Positions 12,775 through 25,930 of a stretch of DNA of 64,000 nucleotides are shown here, piece by piece; the first letter of the stretch is position 1; the number at the start of each line of letters is the position of its first letter. Position numbers and translations under genes: made by a program. Under the pieces are notes generated by a model. That model was given only the letters and a program-made list of their open reading frames with translations. It had not been told where the DNA came from and did no database searches. Origin of the DNA: Anaspis maculata (taxonomy: Eukaryota > Arthropoda > Insecta > Coleoptera > Scraptiidae); the NCBI GenBank assembly GCA_949128115.1, contig OX421964.1, positions 20,980,892 to 21,044,891 of the forward strand, written 5' to 3'.

Positions 12775-14205
12775 ATTTTAGCTGTTTAAATCGCAAATAG
12801 CGAACAAAAATGATAACTAGCCGGATTTTTGTATATAAGCTCAGTTGAGCATGTAATTCAACATACTAAAAGTCCTCAAGAATCCGGTGTGAGCTTCGGC
12901 CGTTGTGGCCTCAAGAAGAACTTGAGGGTTAGTTTTTCGCGTATATCTCGTGAACAATAGCAATTGAGAAAAAAGTTCTTGGAAAGAAATTGTTGAAAAT
13001 TTTATTGTCTACAAGAAAGGTCCTTACACATTTCATCGTCAGTTATCTCCTTCTTCGTCAAAACACAAGAAAAAAAAATTGTCCAGATGCTCGATGCTGA
13101 AGACTGGTATGGACCTTGAGTTTTATGATGGCGGAGTGCCACTTCGTAGAGTTGTTGTTTGATCCACTCTCTTTTGGTTGAAACTTGAAGCTATCAAGAC
13201 AAACTATGCCGGCGGCATATACAGGGTGAAATAAAAATAAAAAGTTGAACATTTGTACCTCGAGAACCAAAATAGGTGAAGACATGTAAATCGCCATAAA
13301 TAATTCTGATTTCATGGTCATGAAGTCGTTGTAAACATGAAATAAATATCTTGAGCCGTTCTTGAAATATCTTCAAAAGACTAAAGTTGTTACCAAGAAA
13401 AAATTATTTTCGTCTACTTATCAGAAAAAAAGTTGACTGTGTTTTTTCTAAAATTAGTTGGCCTAGAGAGGGCTTTTCACTGTAATTCCATTTTAGATAT
13501 AATTTATCATTGTTTCGATTCAAAACACCAAGTTTCGATTCAATATCTGAAGAATTACTGATATACGGAAAACTATTTTTTTTTTCGTAACGACTTCAGT
13601 CTCCTGAAGATATTTCAGAAACGGCTCAACATATTTGATTCAAGTTTACGACGACTTCATGGTCATGAAATTAGAAATATTTTTGGCGATTTACATGTCT
13701 TCACCTATTTTGGTTCTTGAGGTACATTTGTTTAACTTTTTATTTTTATGTCACCCTGTATATGCCGCCGGCATAGTTGGTATTGATAACATTAAGTTGC
13801 AATCAGAAGAGAATGGATCGTACAACACCTCTACCAAGTGGCACCCTACCATCATAAAACTCAAGGTCCGTACAGTCTTCGGCATCGAGCATCTGGACTA
13901 TTTAGCTTTTCTTGTGTTTTGACGAAGAAGGAGTGGACTGATGATGGAATATGTAAGGACCTTTCTTGTAGACAACACAATTTCCAACAATTTTGCCCCA
14001 AGTGCTTTTTCTCCAAGTGCCATCGTTTACGAGATAAACACGAAAAACTGATCCTCAAGCTCTTCTCGAGGCCACAACGGCCGAAGCTCACACCGGATTC
14101 TTGAGGACTTTTACTATGTTGAACTACATGCTCAACTGAGCTTATATACAAAAATCCGGCTAGTTTTCATTTTTGTTCGCTATTTTTTCTATAATTCCTG
14201 GACTA
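12775..14205. mobile_element. 1.43-kb foldback element, arms ~600 bp
   Basis: Both ends read TAGTCCAGGAATT in inverted orientation (12775 and 14193-14205). The arms remain complementary through ACTAGCCGGATTTTTGTATA, a TCAGTTGAGCATGTA segment, GGCCGTTGTGGCCTC, then GCCGGCGGCATA with an adjacent ACAGGGTG, and a CTTCATGGTCATGA segment close to the centre (about 13400-13590). The trinucleotide CAT flanks both sides and is a weak candidate target duplication. Short open frames inside are products of the palindrome and mirror one another. Confidence 0.78.
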
Positions 14206-16036
14206 CATCGAAATTCGAAACTAGCATAAAAATATAAAGCGCAAACGGGACAACGTTGAACTTCGACTTGACGTGACTTTGCGCCGCTTTTTACCCTGCA
14301 GGAAGAAATTCAAATGAAGTTTGCAGAGTTGCTAAGTTAATTATCACGGATAACTTTTTTGCATTTGCATTAAACAGCCGGAAAGAAGTGTTTCCGTACA
14401 CCCAAACCAAAGACATTGAAGGACTCACAACCCCTGAAGCTGATACAGATATTACCACTTGCCATCGTTATTAATTAAACTTGACCTGTTAGATCCAACC
14501 TAATCATTCAGACATCAGAACTATAATACTGGTCATGGCTAATCCAAACGGAAACTAAGCGGAAATGCTCAATTAATCAAACACCGCACACATCTCCATT
14601 CAGGAGCGCCAAAATGGACGGATATGTCCATATCTAATGATTAGTGATTGTCAATAATTAATCGCTTTGCCGCCTGCCAGCGCTGCCCAAATCCGTCGTC
14701 CAACATTTTGTCCGCGCGCGGCGTGCTCTCGTCTGAATTAGCAAAGCTTTTGGCATGTCAAAGAATGGTTAAATGTTGCAAGCTGGATTGTTTTCCCAAT
14801 CCCTAATCCATTAATTGCGAATTCAAACAACACCCACATCCGAGTTATTTATGAGTGCTGCGACCCCATGAGGAGTCGGTTGGCGAGTGGATGTGTGTTT
14901 GTTTCATTCAGTTTTTGCCATTAGGCACACCGCACACATACACACACAGGCACAGGCCAAATGGGTTATTGTTATTGTCGTCGAGCCAAGATCGGAGTCT
15001 TATTAATTGGAATTTCCGGTCAGGTTTTGTGGCTTTAATTACCTTCGCCAAGACGTTTGGCTGGCGGGAAGACGAAAATCCCCGGGGACATTACATCAAC
15101 ATGTTATACTACAATAGGATTCATAGCTGTAGGGGAGGAGATCGTTTCCAGAGGCACCGACTCCGGAGGATAGTGGATAGAAGAAAGTGGCGCCACCGAT
15201 TGCTCTGACAGGCAAATGAGAATGACGGAGATATAATTTTACTGACAATCAACATAGTAACTGATTCATTTCAGACTTCCAAGAAGTAGGTAACGTATGG
15301 TGTTCCATCTCTTGGGCAGAAAAACCTAGCCTTCTATGATCGCTGGTTTTTGACGTGATTGCGTGCAAAAATTGCACTCACATGACACTTGACAGATCGC
15401 TGTTTGTTTCGTTCCAGGTTATGTTTTGGCCGGATTTTATTCAAAAAAATATTCTATTAGCCTTTTTAGGTAATTGGCATAATGTGATCATTGAGAGGGA
15501 AGTGAAGTGGATGACTCACATTTTGAGAAATGCTTGGAGTCTCAGATTGCGAGATGTCAGTTTTGACACTTATTTTCACCAAACATTTCAGCATGGAATA
15601 GGTAGCCCGTAGCCCCAACATGTGCCGGGCATTTATTTTCTCAAGAAGAAATCCTTTCTCGTATCGATCGCGACTGTTTTTGGGTAGCTATTAGATTTAC
15701 CGTAGCTTCTTCGGCCGCTTGCCGAAATTCAGGAGGCGTGAGATCAAACATTTATATGTCTGGTTCATGCATGATCCGTTATTTTCAAAAGAAAAATTGG
15801 CTATGACTTGTTTTCATGTCAGATTGTCAATATTTCAAGGTGAGAGCCACTGTCGTGAAGCGCTCACTTGATAAAGACGATTTTCAACACAATAATAATT
15901 ATTGTGGCTTATATGCATTGCTAATAATAATATGTATTGGATAATTGTCAGTAAAATAGCATACATACTATTATTATGGGCGTAAAATCCATCAGAGAGA
16001 GAGATCCGATGCTCTGTGACGTCAAACTGTCACCGT
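14206..16036. other. No gene; candidate conserved non-coding block 14560-15100
   Basis: The subregion at about 14560-15100 is less AT-rich than its neighbours and lacks repeats. It mixes homeodomain-like words (TAATTAATCG, CATTAATTG, TTAATTACC) with GC-rich ones. This is the texture often seen in cis-regulatory DNA, but only comparison between species could show constraint. The 117-codon frame at 14855-15208 has no family resemblance. Confidence 0.3.
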
Positions 16037-16832
16037 GACCACAGAATAGAAATAAGTGCTTCGCACAGAAGCCGCACTCCCGTCGGCTCCTTTGATGTTT
16101 TCGGTTTACCGCCAGGGACCTTGAGCACTACTGATTTAAAAGGCCTATCGTCTATGCTCGGCACACTCGTGATGTTCCGTCGATGTGTGCGATGCCATTG
16201 GCGGGTTGGCGCCCGCCCAAGCTATGACAGTTGTATGTTTGTGTTGTTTGTTGACAAGGATATAACCTCAACTGTACCTGACAGACCTGTGTCTGTGTTT
16301 CTCTGCTTTCTTACTCTCCACACCGCATAGCAACAATAGTGCAATAGTGCAATGTGTTATGGAAATCGGAAGAAACGCCGGCCGTCGGGCACCTTTACTG
16401 TCAGAATAAAATTTGTATCCACAACCCACATACGCGCAAGCGGTGCCCCATTTTCCCTTCTTTGCGGAAGGTGGAGGATTCTCCTCAGCCAAGGCCACAT
16501 GAACTTATCACCAATTCACCACCACAAAACCGTAGTGAGGAGTCCAACAGGTGAAACACGAACACAGGTACAGTTGAGGTTAGCTTTTTGTCAACAAACA
16601 ACAGGAAGAGCGACGCATTAAATGACATCCAGAATGACATTTAGCAACCGTCATAGCTTCGGCGGGGAGCAATCCGCCAATGACGCGTCGTACACAGCGA
16701 CGAAGCCTCACGAGTGTGCCGAGTACACACGATGGACCTTTAAACCAGTAGTGCACTTCTATCTCGCTCATATTTTTGATATCCTTTTCAAGTGATGCTT
16801 CTGTGCCAGGCACTTATTACTATTCTGTGCCG
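16037..16832. mobile_element. Foldback/MITE-like element, arms ~280 bp
   Basis: The left arm starts near ACAGAATAGAAATAAGTGC and the right arm ends with its diverged complement near GCACTTATTACTATTCTGT. Both arms also hold CTCGGCACACTCGTGA and an ACCTCAACTGTACCTG segment, in opposite orientation. The centre (about 16330-16540) is unrelated and non-coding. No target duplication was settled. Confidence 0.7.
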
Positions 16833-17105
16833 TGACGCCACTCTATCTCATCCAGTATATTCCGATCGTTTCCATTATCAATGAGACATCTAGCGGGAGG
16901 AAGGTGCAACCACTCGCGGTCAAACCGAGAGATCACACCTCGATTTCCGGCGTATGTAATTAACCTCCAACAAATAACGCATTGATCGCTTTCCAATGTA
17001 ATATCAATATTTCGACAATCAAAAAAGCCCTAAGCAAACTGGGCAATTGGCGATATCGACTACTGAGAGAGGGCACCACCGGTAACACTGGTGAGGTCAT
17101 ACCTT
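16833..17105. other. No feature recognised
   Basis: A short unique-looking spacer between the foldback element and the GTCGAAA-word array. A small palindrome, ACCGGTAACACTGGT, lies near 17079. Confidence 0.4.
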
Positions 17106-20100
17106 CCGCCCTTGCCAATTGGGGTTGCTCCAACCGTTGAGTGAAAAATTGCCAAAAACTAAAAAGCAACCAACTCCGTATCTGGGTATGACCCGGCACA
17201 GTTTATTTTTTCTCTGCTGTGACTGTATGTTAGGTACTCGAAATCGCGAAGAATAAATTTGTCAAAGTTTTGTGTTTAATTCGACATTTTATGGCTTGAA
17301 TCAGAATGTCGAGATAAAACTAGAAGGCTCTATTGTTCAAAGTCGCACTTATCGTGTTTGAAGTCTTGAAGTTTTTTCGTGTTTGAAGTCGACACGAAAG
17401 TCGAAGTTTTCCAAGTTTCAAGCCGAAATTTCGTTGTTGAGGTCAGGATGTCGATATAAAAATCGGAACTTTTCTTGTTTATAGTCAAAATTTCAAAACA
17501 AAAGTCGAATCTTATTGCGTTTGGAGTCGAAATTTTGAAATAAAAGTCGAAGTTTGCGTGTTGAAGTCGAAATTTCATGGTTTAGGTTAGAATGTCAAAA
17601 GTCGAAGCTTTACTTGCTCAAAGGGGCAGTTTGTGTGCCTGAAGTCTGAATTTTATGTTTGAAGCCAAAGTTTCCCGTGTTTAAAGTCGAAACTTTGTGC
17701 GTTTCAAGTCGACGTTTCGAAATAAAGTCAATGTTTCCGTGTTTAGTCGAAATTTGAAGTTGAAATCAGAATGTCAAGATTAAATTTTTTTAGTTTGAAA
17801 TAAAATGGCAGTTTTTCGTGTTTGAACTCGACATTTCATGGTTGAAGAGGAATGTTGAGATGAAAGTAGAAGTTCTCTTGTTTAAAGTTGCAGTTTTTCA
17901 TGTTTAAGGTACATATGAGTTGTTGGAACTCACGATTTCGAGATGAAAGTCTTGTTGAAAGTCGAAACCTACATAAAAGCCGAAGCTTTCTGCGTTAGAA
18001 GTCAAAAGTTTCAAACTAAAGGCCGAAATTTTTGTGTTGGAGTCGAAATATTATGGTTCAAGTCAGAGTGTCGAGATGAGAAAGTCGGAGCTTTTCTTGT
18101 TCAAAGTCGCAGTTTTCGTGTTTGAAGTCGACATGTCGGTATGAGAATTGGAGTTTCCCGTATTAAAAGTCGAAATTTCGAGATAAAAGTCAGAGCTTTG
18201 TGCGCCTGAAGTAGACATTTCATGGTTAAAGCCAGAATGTCGAGATAAAAATCGAAGCATGCCTTGTTCACAGCCGCAGTTTTCGTGTTGAAGACTGAAT
18301 TTCGTGTTTGAAGCCGAAGTCTTTCATGTTTGAAGTCGACATAATGGAAGTCGAAGTTTTCCGTTTAACAGTCGAAATTTCGAGGAAAAAAATGAAAGCT
18401 TCGTGCGTTTGAAGTCGACATTTTGAAATAAGGTCGAAGTTTTAGTGTTCAGCCTAAATTTCTAATTGAAGTCGGAATATTGAGTTGAAATTTTTTGTTG
18501 TACAAAGTCGCAGTTTTTGGTGTTGAAGTCGAAATTTCGTGGTTGAAGTGAGAGGTCGAGATTGAAGAAGTCGAAGGTTTTTTGTTATAAAAAATTGCAG
18601 TTTTTTCTAATTTCAAGTCTGAATTTTACATTTTTAGACACAATTTCAAGATAAAAGTCACATTAGAAGTCAAAATTTTGAGATAAATATCTTGATAGAA
18701 GTCGAAATCTTAAGATAAAAGTCGAAATTTATGTATTTAAAGTCGAAATTTCGAGATTGAGGCCGTTTTTTTGCAACTGGAATTGAAATTTTGAGATAAA
18801 AGGAGAATTTTTGTGTTGAAATCGAAATTTTGTGGTTGAAGTAAGAATGTCGAGATAAAAATCGAAGCTTTTCTTGTTAAAAGTCGCAGTTTCCGTTTTT
18901 CATGTCTGAACTTTGTGTTTGAAAACGGCATGTCGATATAAACGTCTAAGTTTCCCGTGTTCAAAGTCGAATTTTCGTGGTTGAAGTCAAAATGTCGAGA
19001 TAAAAATTGAAGCTTATCTATTTTAAAGTCGTAGGGTTTCGTGTTTCAAGTCTGAATTTTGTTCTTTGAAAACGAAGTTTTCCGTGTTGAAAGTCGAAAT
19101 TTCGAGATAAAAGTCAAAGCTTTTTGCGCTTGAAGTCAAAATTCTGAAATAAAATCCAAGTTTATGTGTATAAGTCGAAATTTCGCGGTACAAGTCGGAA
19201 GTCGAGATGAAAACCGTAGCTACTCTGGATTAAAGTTGCCGTATCTCGTGTTTGGAGTTGAAATTTTGAAAGAAAAGTCGAAATTTTTTGTGTTCAAAAG
19301 TTGAAACTTCGAGATAGTTGCCGCCCTTGCCAATTGAGGTTGCTTCAACCCTTGAGTGAAAATATTGCCAAAAACTAAAAAGCAACCAACATCGTATCTA
19401 GGTGTGACCCGGCACAGTTCATTTTTTCTCTGCTGTGGCTGTTGAGTTACTCGAAATCGCGAAAAATAAATTTGTCAAATTTTTGTGTTGAAGTCGAAAT
19501 TTTATGGCTTAAGTCAGAATGTCGAGATAAAACTTGAAAGCTCTATTGTTCTATTCTATTGTAAGTCGCACTTATCGTGTTTGAAGTCTTGAATTTTGTA
19601 TTTGAAGCCAAAGTTTTTTCGTGTTTGAAGTCGAAACGAAAGTCGAAGTTTTCAAAGTTTCAAGCCGAAATTTCGTAGCTGAGGTCAGTATGTCGAGATG
19701 AAAATTGGAACTTTTCTTGTTTATAGTCAAAATTTCAAAACAAAAGTCAAATCTTATTGCGTTTGGAGTCGAAAATTTCAAATACAAGTCGAAGTTTGCG
19801 TTTCGAAGTCGGAATTTCATGGTTTAGGTTAGAATGTCAAAAGTCGAAGCTCCACTTGCTGAAATGGGGCAGTTTTTGTGCCTGAAGTCTGAATTTTGTG
19901 TTTGAAGCCAAAGTTTTCCGAGTTAAAAGTCGAAACTTCGTGCGTTTCAAGTCGACGTTTCGGAATAAAGTCAATGTTTCCGTGTTTAGTCAAAATTTGA
20001 AGTTGAAATCAGAATGTCAAGATTAAATTTTTTTTAGTTTGAAATAAAATGGCAGTTTTTCGTGTTTGAACTCGACATTTCATGGTTGAAGAGGAATGTT

Positions 20101-22569
20101 GAGATGAAAGTCGAAGTTCTCTTGTTCAAAGTTGCAGTTTTTCATGTTTAAGGTACATATGAATTTTACGTTTCAAGTCACAATCTGGGAATTAAAGTCT
20201 TGTTGGAAGTCACAGTTTCGAAATGGAAGTCTTGTTGAAAGTCGAAACCTACATAAAAGCCGAAGCTTTCTGCGTTAGGAGTCAAAAGTTTCAAACTAAA
20301 GGCCGAAATTTTTGTGTTGAAGTCGAAATATTATGGCTCAAGTCAGAGTGTCGAGATGAGAAAGTCGGAGCTTTTCTTGTTCAAAGTCGCAGTTTTCGTG
20401 TTTGAAGTCGACATGTCGGTATGAGAATTGGAGTTTCCCGTATTAAAAGTCGAAATTTCGAGATAAAAGTCAGAGCTTTGTGCGCTTGAAGTAGACATTT
20501 CATGGTTGAAGCCAGAATGTCGAGATAAAAATCGAAGCCTTTTTTGTTCACAGCCGCAGTTTTCGTGTTGAAGACTGAATTTCGTGTTTGAAGCCAAAGT
20601 TTTTCATGTTTAAAGTCGACATAATGTAAGTCGAAGTTTTCCGTTCAACAGTCGAAATTTCGAGAAAAAAATGAACGCTTCGTGCGTTTGAAGTCGACAT
20701 TTTGAAATAAGGTCAAAGTTTTTGTGTTCAGCCTAAATTTCGAATTGAAGTCGGAATATTGAGTTGAAATTTTTTGTTGTACAAAGTCGCAGTTTTTGGT
20801 GTTAGAAGTCGAAATTTTGTGGTTGAAGTGGGAGGTCGAGATTGAAGTCGAAGGTTTTTTGTTATGAAAAATCGCAGTTTTTTGAATTTCAAGTCTGAAT
20901 TTTACTTTTTAAAACACAATTTCAAGATGAAAGTCATGTTGAAAGTCAAAATTCAATTGAGATAAATATCTTGATACAAGTCAAAATATCGAGATAAAAG
21001 TCGAAATTTTTGTATTTATAGTAGAAATTTCAAGATTAAATCCGTTTTTTGCGATTGGAATTGAAATTTTGAGATAAAAGTCGAAGTTTGCGTGTTGAAG
21101 TCGAAATTTCATGGTTTAGGTTAGAATGTCAGAAGTCGAATCTTATTGCGTTTGGAGTCGACGTTTCGAAATAAAGTCAATGTGTCTGTGTTTAGTCGAA
21201 ATTTGTAGTTTAAATCAGAATGTCGAGATTAAATTTTTTTACTTTGAAATAAAATGGCAGTTTTTCGTGTTTAAACTCGACATTTCATGGTTGAAGGGGA
21301 ATGTCGAAATAAAAATCGAAGTTTTCTTGTTCAAAGTTGCAGTTTCCCATGTTTGGTATGAATTTTACGTTTCAAGTCACAATCTGGAAATAAAACTCTT
21401 GTTGAAAGTCACAATTTCGAGATAAAAGTCTTGTTGAAAGTCGAAATCTAGATAAAAGCCGAAGCTTTCAGCGTTAAAAGTCATAAGTTTCAAACGAAAG
21501 GCCGAAATTTTTGTGTTGAAGTCGAAATATTATGGTTCAAGTCAGAGTGTCGAGTAGAAAAGGTCGGAGCTTTTCTTGTTCAAAGTCGCAGTTTTCGTGT
21601 TTGAAGTCGACATGTCGGTATGAGAATTGGAGTTTCCCGTATTAAAAGTCGAAATTTCGAGATAAAAGTCAGAGCTTTGTGCGCTTGAAGTAGACATTTC
21701 ATGGTTAAAGCCAGAATGTCGAGATAAAAATTGAAGCATGCCTTGTTCACAGCCGCAGTTTTCGTGTTGAAGACTGAATTTCGTGTTTGAAGCCGAAGTC
21801 TTTCATGTTTAAAGTCGACATAATGGAAGTCGAAGTTTTCCGTTCAACAGTCGAAATTTCGAGGAAAAAAATGAAAGCTTCGTGCGTTTGAAGTCGACAT
21901 TTTGAAATAAGGTCGAAGTTTTTGTGTTTAGCCTAAATTTCTAATTGAAGTCGGAATATTGAGTTGAAATTTTTTGTTGTACAAAGTCGCAGTTTTTGGT
22001 GTTAGAAGTCGAAATTTCGTGGTTGAAGTGGGAGGTCGAGATTAAAGTCGAAGGTTTTTTGTTATAAAAATATGCAGTTTTTTGAATTTCAAGTCTGAAT
22101 TACATTTTACGACATAATTTCAAGATAAAAGTCATGTTAAAAGTCAAAATTTTGAGATAAAAGTCTTGATACAAGGCGAAATATTGAGATAAAAGTCGAA
22201 ATTTTTGTATTTAAAGTCGAAATTTCGAGATTAAAGTAGTTTTTTTGCAAATGGAATTGAAATTTTGAAATAAAACTAAGAATTTTTGTGTTGAAATCAA
22301 AATTTCGTGGTTGAAGTAAGAATGTTGAGATAGTAATCGAAGCTTTTCTTGTTCAAAGTTGCAGTTTCCGTCTTTCATGTCTGAACTTCGTGTTTGAAGT
22401 CGACATGTCAATATGAAAGTCTAAGTTTCCCGTGTTCAAAGTCGAATTTTCTTTTCTTGATTGGAGTTGCCGTGTCTCGTGTTTGAAGTCTGAATCTCGT
22501 ATTTAAAGTTGAAATTTTGAAATAAAAGTCGAAGTTTTTTTGTGTTCAAAAGTTGAAACTTCGAGATAG
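17106..22569. repeat. GTCGAAA-word satellite array with three higher-order copies
   Basis: The base vocabulary is GAAGTCGAAATTTCG, GAGATAAAAGTC, CGTGTTTGAAG and similar words without exact period. Above it lies a higher-order order. Copy A spans 17106-19320, starting with CCGCCCTTGCCAATTG and ending CTTCGAGATAGTTG. Copy B starts at 19321 with the same head and runs to about 21062. Copy C (about 21063-22569) rejoins the unit in its interior and ends with the same CTTCGAGATAGTTG. Segments such as 18063-18260, 20343-20540 and 21542-21739 are nearly identical, so the duplication is far younger than the word array. Frames inside repeat with the copies and are not genes. Confidence 0.85.
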
Positions 22570-22689
22570 TTGTCGATTTTTTTTGTCTATAATCGCAGTT
22601 CGTGCTCGGAGTCGACGTTTTGATATAAAGGTCAAAGTTTTTTTATTTCAAGTCCTATTTCAAGTCAAAGTTTCTTGTGCTCAAAGTTG

Positions 22690-22930
22690 TTCTGTCAACC
22701 AAATCGGTTTTGGAAGCCCCGCCCGGTTCAAAAAACCGGATTTGAAAACCGTGGTTTCAATGATAGCTGAAAACCGGCTTATAGAGCCGGCTTTCGGAGT
22801 CGGTATTCGTAGCCGGCTTTCAATGTCGGTTTTCGAAACCGGCTTCCAATACCGGTTTCCATAGCTGATTTTTTAGACCGGTTTTACCGGAACCGGTACG
22901 CAACAAAACCGCGGTACACCGCTTTTCATA
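22690..22930. repeat. ACCGG/AGCCGGCTTT word array
   Basis: About 240 bp of words such as AACCGG, AGCCGGCTTTC and ACCGGTTTT, alternating in both orientations and more GC-rich than the array before it. It abuts the GTCGAAA array and is non-coding. Confidence 0.65.
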
Positions 22931-24988
22931 TTTCCCGGTGTTTGCCAGAACTAATTTCAAGTGATATTTTGACAGATTTGATCGAGGATTTGATGATGTT
23001 TCTCGTCGAAGGGTATAAGTTGAGCCGAATTTTCACGTGTATGAAGAAGTAGGTACAAAATGGACTTTGGAGCAACGGCTAAAAATGCGGACATCAGAGT
23101 TTTTTTTCTTATTCTTTCGGTTGGTGGACCAGATTCCACAACCAAAGATGACAGGATTGTTAGGTCCTCAGATAGGTACCAAAGATATTTAGAAATTTCA
23201 AAGATGAGAACCCTAAGAAATCACGTGCTGCTGCTCATGCTTCTTTTTTCTCTTTTTGTCGACGAACCAGGGCATAGTGATTCATATGCTTTTTACCCTA
23301 ATTCAGCGGTAACTTTTGGTATTCTTTCGATCTGATGAACTCGTACTTGCACTAACGAACTGCACACATGCAATTCCAATTAGGTAATAATAACACTGCT
23401 AGAACAAGAAGATAAAATCAGCTCTCAAATTATAAGAGACTCAAAACCAAGAGACGGCTTGTGCCGCGTCGCCGTCGGTTTTTGCAGCGTGACAATAAAA
23501 CATGACCGCAAATTATCATCACATCAGGATTACCAAATCGTTCCCAATTACGCGACCGACAAAAAACGAAGACCAAATCCCTGTCCGCCATTTTTTTCTT
23601 TGAGGAAACAGGTGATGCACTTCGTATAGGTATACACTGATTAACATAAATTTCAATTAATTCCACCACCAACAGCCCGCGTATATGCCCATCATCATCA
23701 CGAATTCAGTAGCCGGACATATCACCTGTCTTTTTCTAAACACTTGGTGTTAAATGAAGCAATTCACAAGTAATTTCTTTCGTATAACATAATAAGGGTC
23801 TATTATTCAATAATTCCGATCGGGGCTATTACTGATCCCGCACAGAAACAAATCAAGGTTTTCGAGAACGAGGACTTCTTCGGCGTGCCTGACAGGTTTT
23901 GCTCGATTGTATAGGTAGGAAAACACACCTGTCGCCAGGTGCACACGTCTGCGATATCTACGGCACTCTTCCCCACCAATTTGACAGTTTTTTTTTATAT
24001 TGGCAATTTGTTACGTAACTTTTTGCTTCGTAATTAAAATGAGGGCCATTAGCACTTTGCTGGTGTATATCTGCTCACATTTGCAGCTGCAGTTTTTGTT
24101 TTAGTTTATAAAATAAATAATTGTTTTGAATAATGTGTTTTTGTGAAGAACGAAGAAGCATCGTGCGGCTTATTGCTTGATAAAGGCCGGAAGCTTGGAC
24201 GATGGTTCTGGAATATCCAAGCGCAAGTTACAAGAAGCACACGACTATACAAAACTATGCGTGCTTTGCATAGGAAACATTGAAGATAATGATACTTATG
24301 CCTACTAAACTATCAGGTGTAATGGTACATAACAATAAATACTAGCAGGAGAGGCAAGAGGAAGGCTCTATTAGATACGTACCCGGCTACGTTTGAATTG
24401 ATGTGGAAATTACTATTGGTTCTACGTGTTGTTTGTTTGTACTCGTCGTACAAGACGATGGGATCAAAGGAATATTGAACGTGTCTTTCCAATCAACAGT
24501 GAAATTCGTATCAAAGAAGGATTTCGGCTCGCTGGATTTCTCCTGGCAATGTCTCTGGGATTTTAGTTGTGAAGCGAGAATTCAAGTGGTGAGTCATAGA
24601 GGTATTAGGGAGGAGGATCCGCCAGGATCCCTTTTCATTGGATCCAACAACTTGTAAACCTATAATTCCAGATGATAATGGCCGTGTAGAGAATGCAATA
24701 AAGGGTGGTTATTAATGGATGCTCTCGGTTTTAGCCAGACGCATCAGTTTCGGCTTTATTAGTAAAGTTTTACGATAGAGAGAGAGCTGCGAAACCGCTG
24801 ACTTTTCAAACGCGAGCTGTGTAAACGCGTAAAAATGTTACTGTCATCCTGATAGGCGTCTGCATAGTCCGCGTTCACACAAAACGATTGCGAGGATTGC
24901 TTTTTAATGCATGTTTATGGCGTGGTTTTCACGAATCCTTGACACAATGGACCAAATTGTACGCTGGTCCACCAACAGAAATAACACC
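22931..24988. other. No gene recognised
   Basis: Moderately AT-rich DNA with scattered short frames (longest under 100 codons) that match nothing I know. No repeats of note. Confidence 0.4.
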
Positions 24989-25365
24989 CCACTCAGCAAA
25001 AAAACATCTCTGTGACATCACTTAGATGTTCAAGTCACAACTGCGATGTTAACAAAAAAAAAGTCTATGCGATGTTAAGTGGACATCTCTGTTACCTTAT
25101 GTCCGGGTAATTAGAACATGAATAAGATATCTCAAAGATGTCCAAATGTGACATACTATCTACATCGCTATTCCACATCTCGTAGATATCACTTTTTGAC
25201 GTACATATACCATCGCATCTTGGATGTGTATTTTTAAATAAAAGTTAATTTTCCACCACTTTTCAACATGGTTCTATGTCACAGGAGGTTCCGCATCTAT
25301 TTTTACTAACTTTTACAATATATACAGCACGCTTTTTCCCTGAGAAAAGTTGTTCTTCTATTGGC

Positions 25366-25443
25366 GTACTCCAGAGGATTCGAACCTGGATCCCCACAGG
25401 CGATGGTTAGAGACACTGCTGCCGATTCGTCTAAGCTACCAAC
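25366..25443 (-). mobile_element. tRNA-like SINE head relic
   Basis: On the minus strand there is an A-box-like GGTAGCTTAGACGAATCGG and, about 40 bases on, a perfect B-box-like GGTTCGAATCC. The intervening arms do not form a clean cloverleaf and no acceptor stem pairs, so I prefer a SINE head or tRNA pseudogene to a functional tRNA gene. No poly(A) tail or target duplication was found. Confidence 0.5.
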
Positions 25444-25539
25444 TTGTCTAATAAAGTATATTTAAACAGCGCGCTTGATGTTCGGGGATATTTCTCGGGA
25501 TATTTTATTAGAACTCCAAACTATACACCGAGCCCAAAG

Positions 25540-25930
25540 AGCCTCGCTGGGGCTCAAAACGTTACAGCAAGGGGCTCCGTTGGGGCCCCGGACGTTACAA
25601 TAAGACATGAACGGGAGTCATCAAAGTATTCGAAAGCACAATAAGACAAAAAAGGGCCCATTTTAGGGTTCCGAATAACACAAGAGCAGACACAAGGGTT
25701 CACCAGAGGTGCGAAAGCCACGACAAAATGCAAGAAGGCCCAGTAGGCTTTCAAAGAACACAAGGAGACACAAACGGGACACACTAGTTCTGAAAGCCAC
25801 AAGCACAAGAAGACACAAAAGTGATTCCAAACGACACATGAAGACATAAGGGGGCCCGCAGGGCCTTAAACTAGACATGAAGACATAAAGCTGTTCTGGC
25901 ATCACACACTTAGGATAGGGGGCAAAACTA
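25540..25930. repeat. CACAAGG/GGGCTC-word array, short block
   Basis: Words such as AAGACACAAGG, AGGGGCTC, CAGGGCTTCAAA and TTCCGAAAG recur every 30-40 bases with heavy divergence. This is the same vocabulary as 26550-28160. Long minus-strand frames here follow from scarce stop triplets in the words, not from coding. Confidence 0.65.

Noticed and set aside
14855..15208. 117-codon plus-strand frame
   Set aside because: No family resemblance, low-complexity basic C-terminus; the stretch is better treated as possible non-coding regulatory DNA.
17330..22411. Several 60-99-codon frames on both strands
   Set aside because: They recur with the higher-order satellite copies and have only repetitive, phase-locked peptide composition.
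25366..25443. Functional tRNA gene on the minus strand
   Set aside because: A and B boxes are present, but no acceptor stem pairs and the anticodon arm is not clean; a SINE head or tRNA pseudogene fits better.
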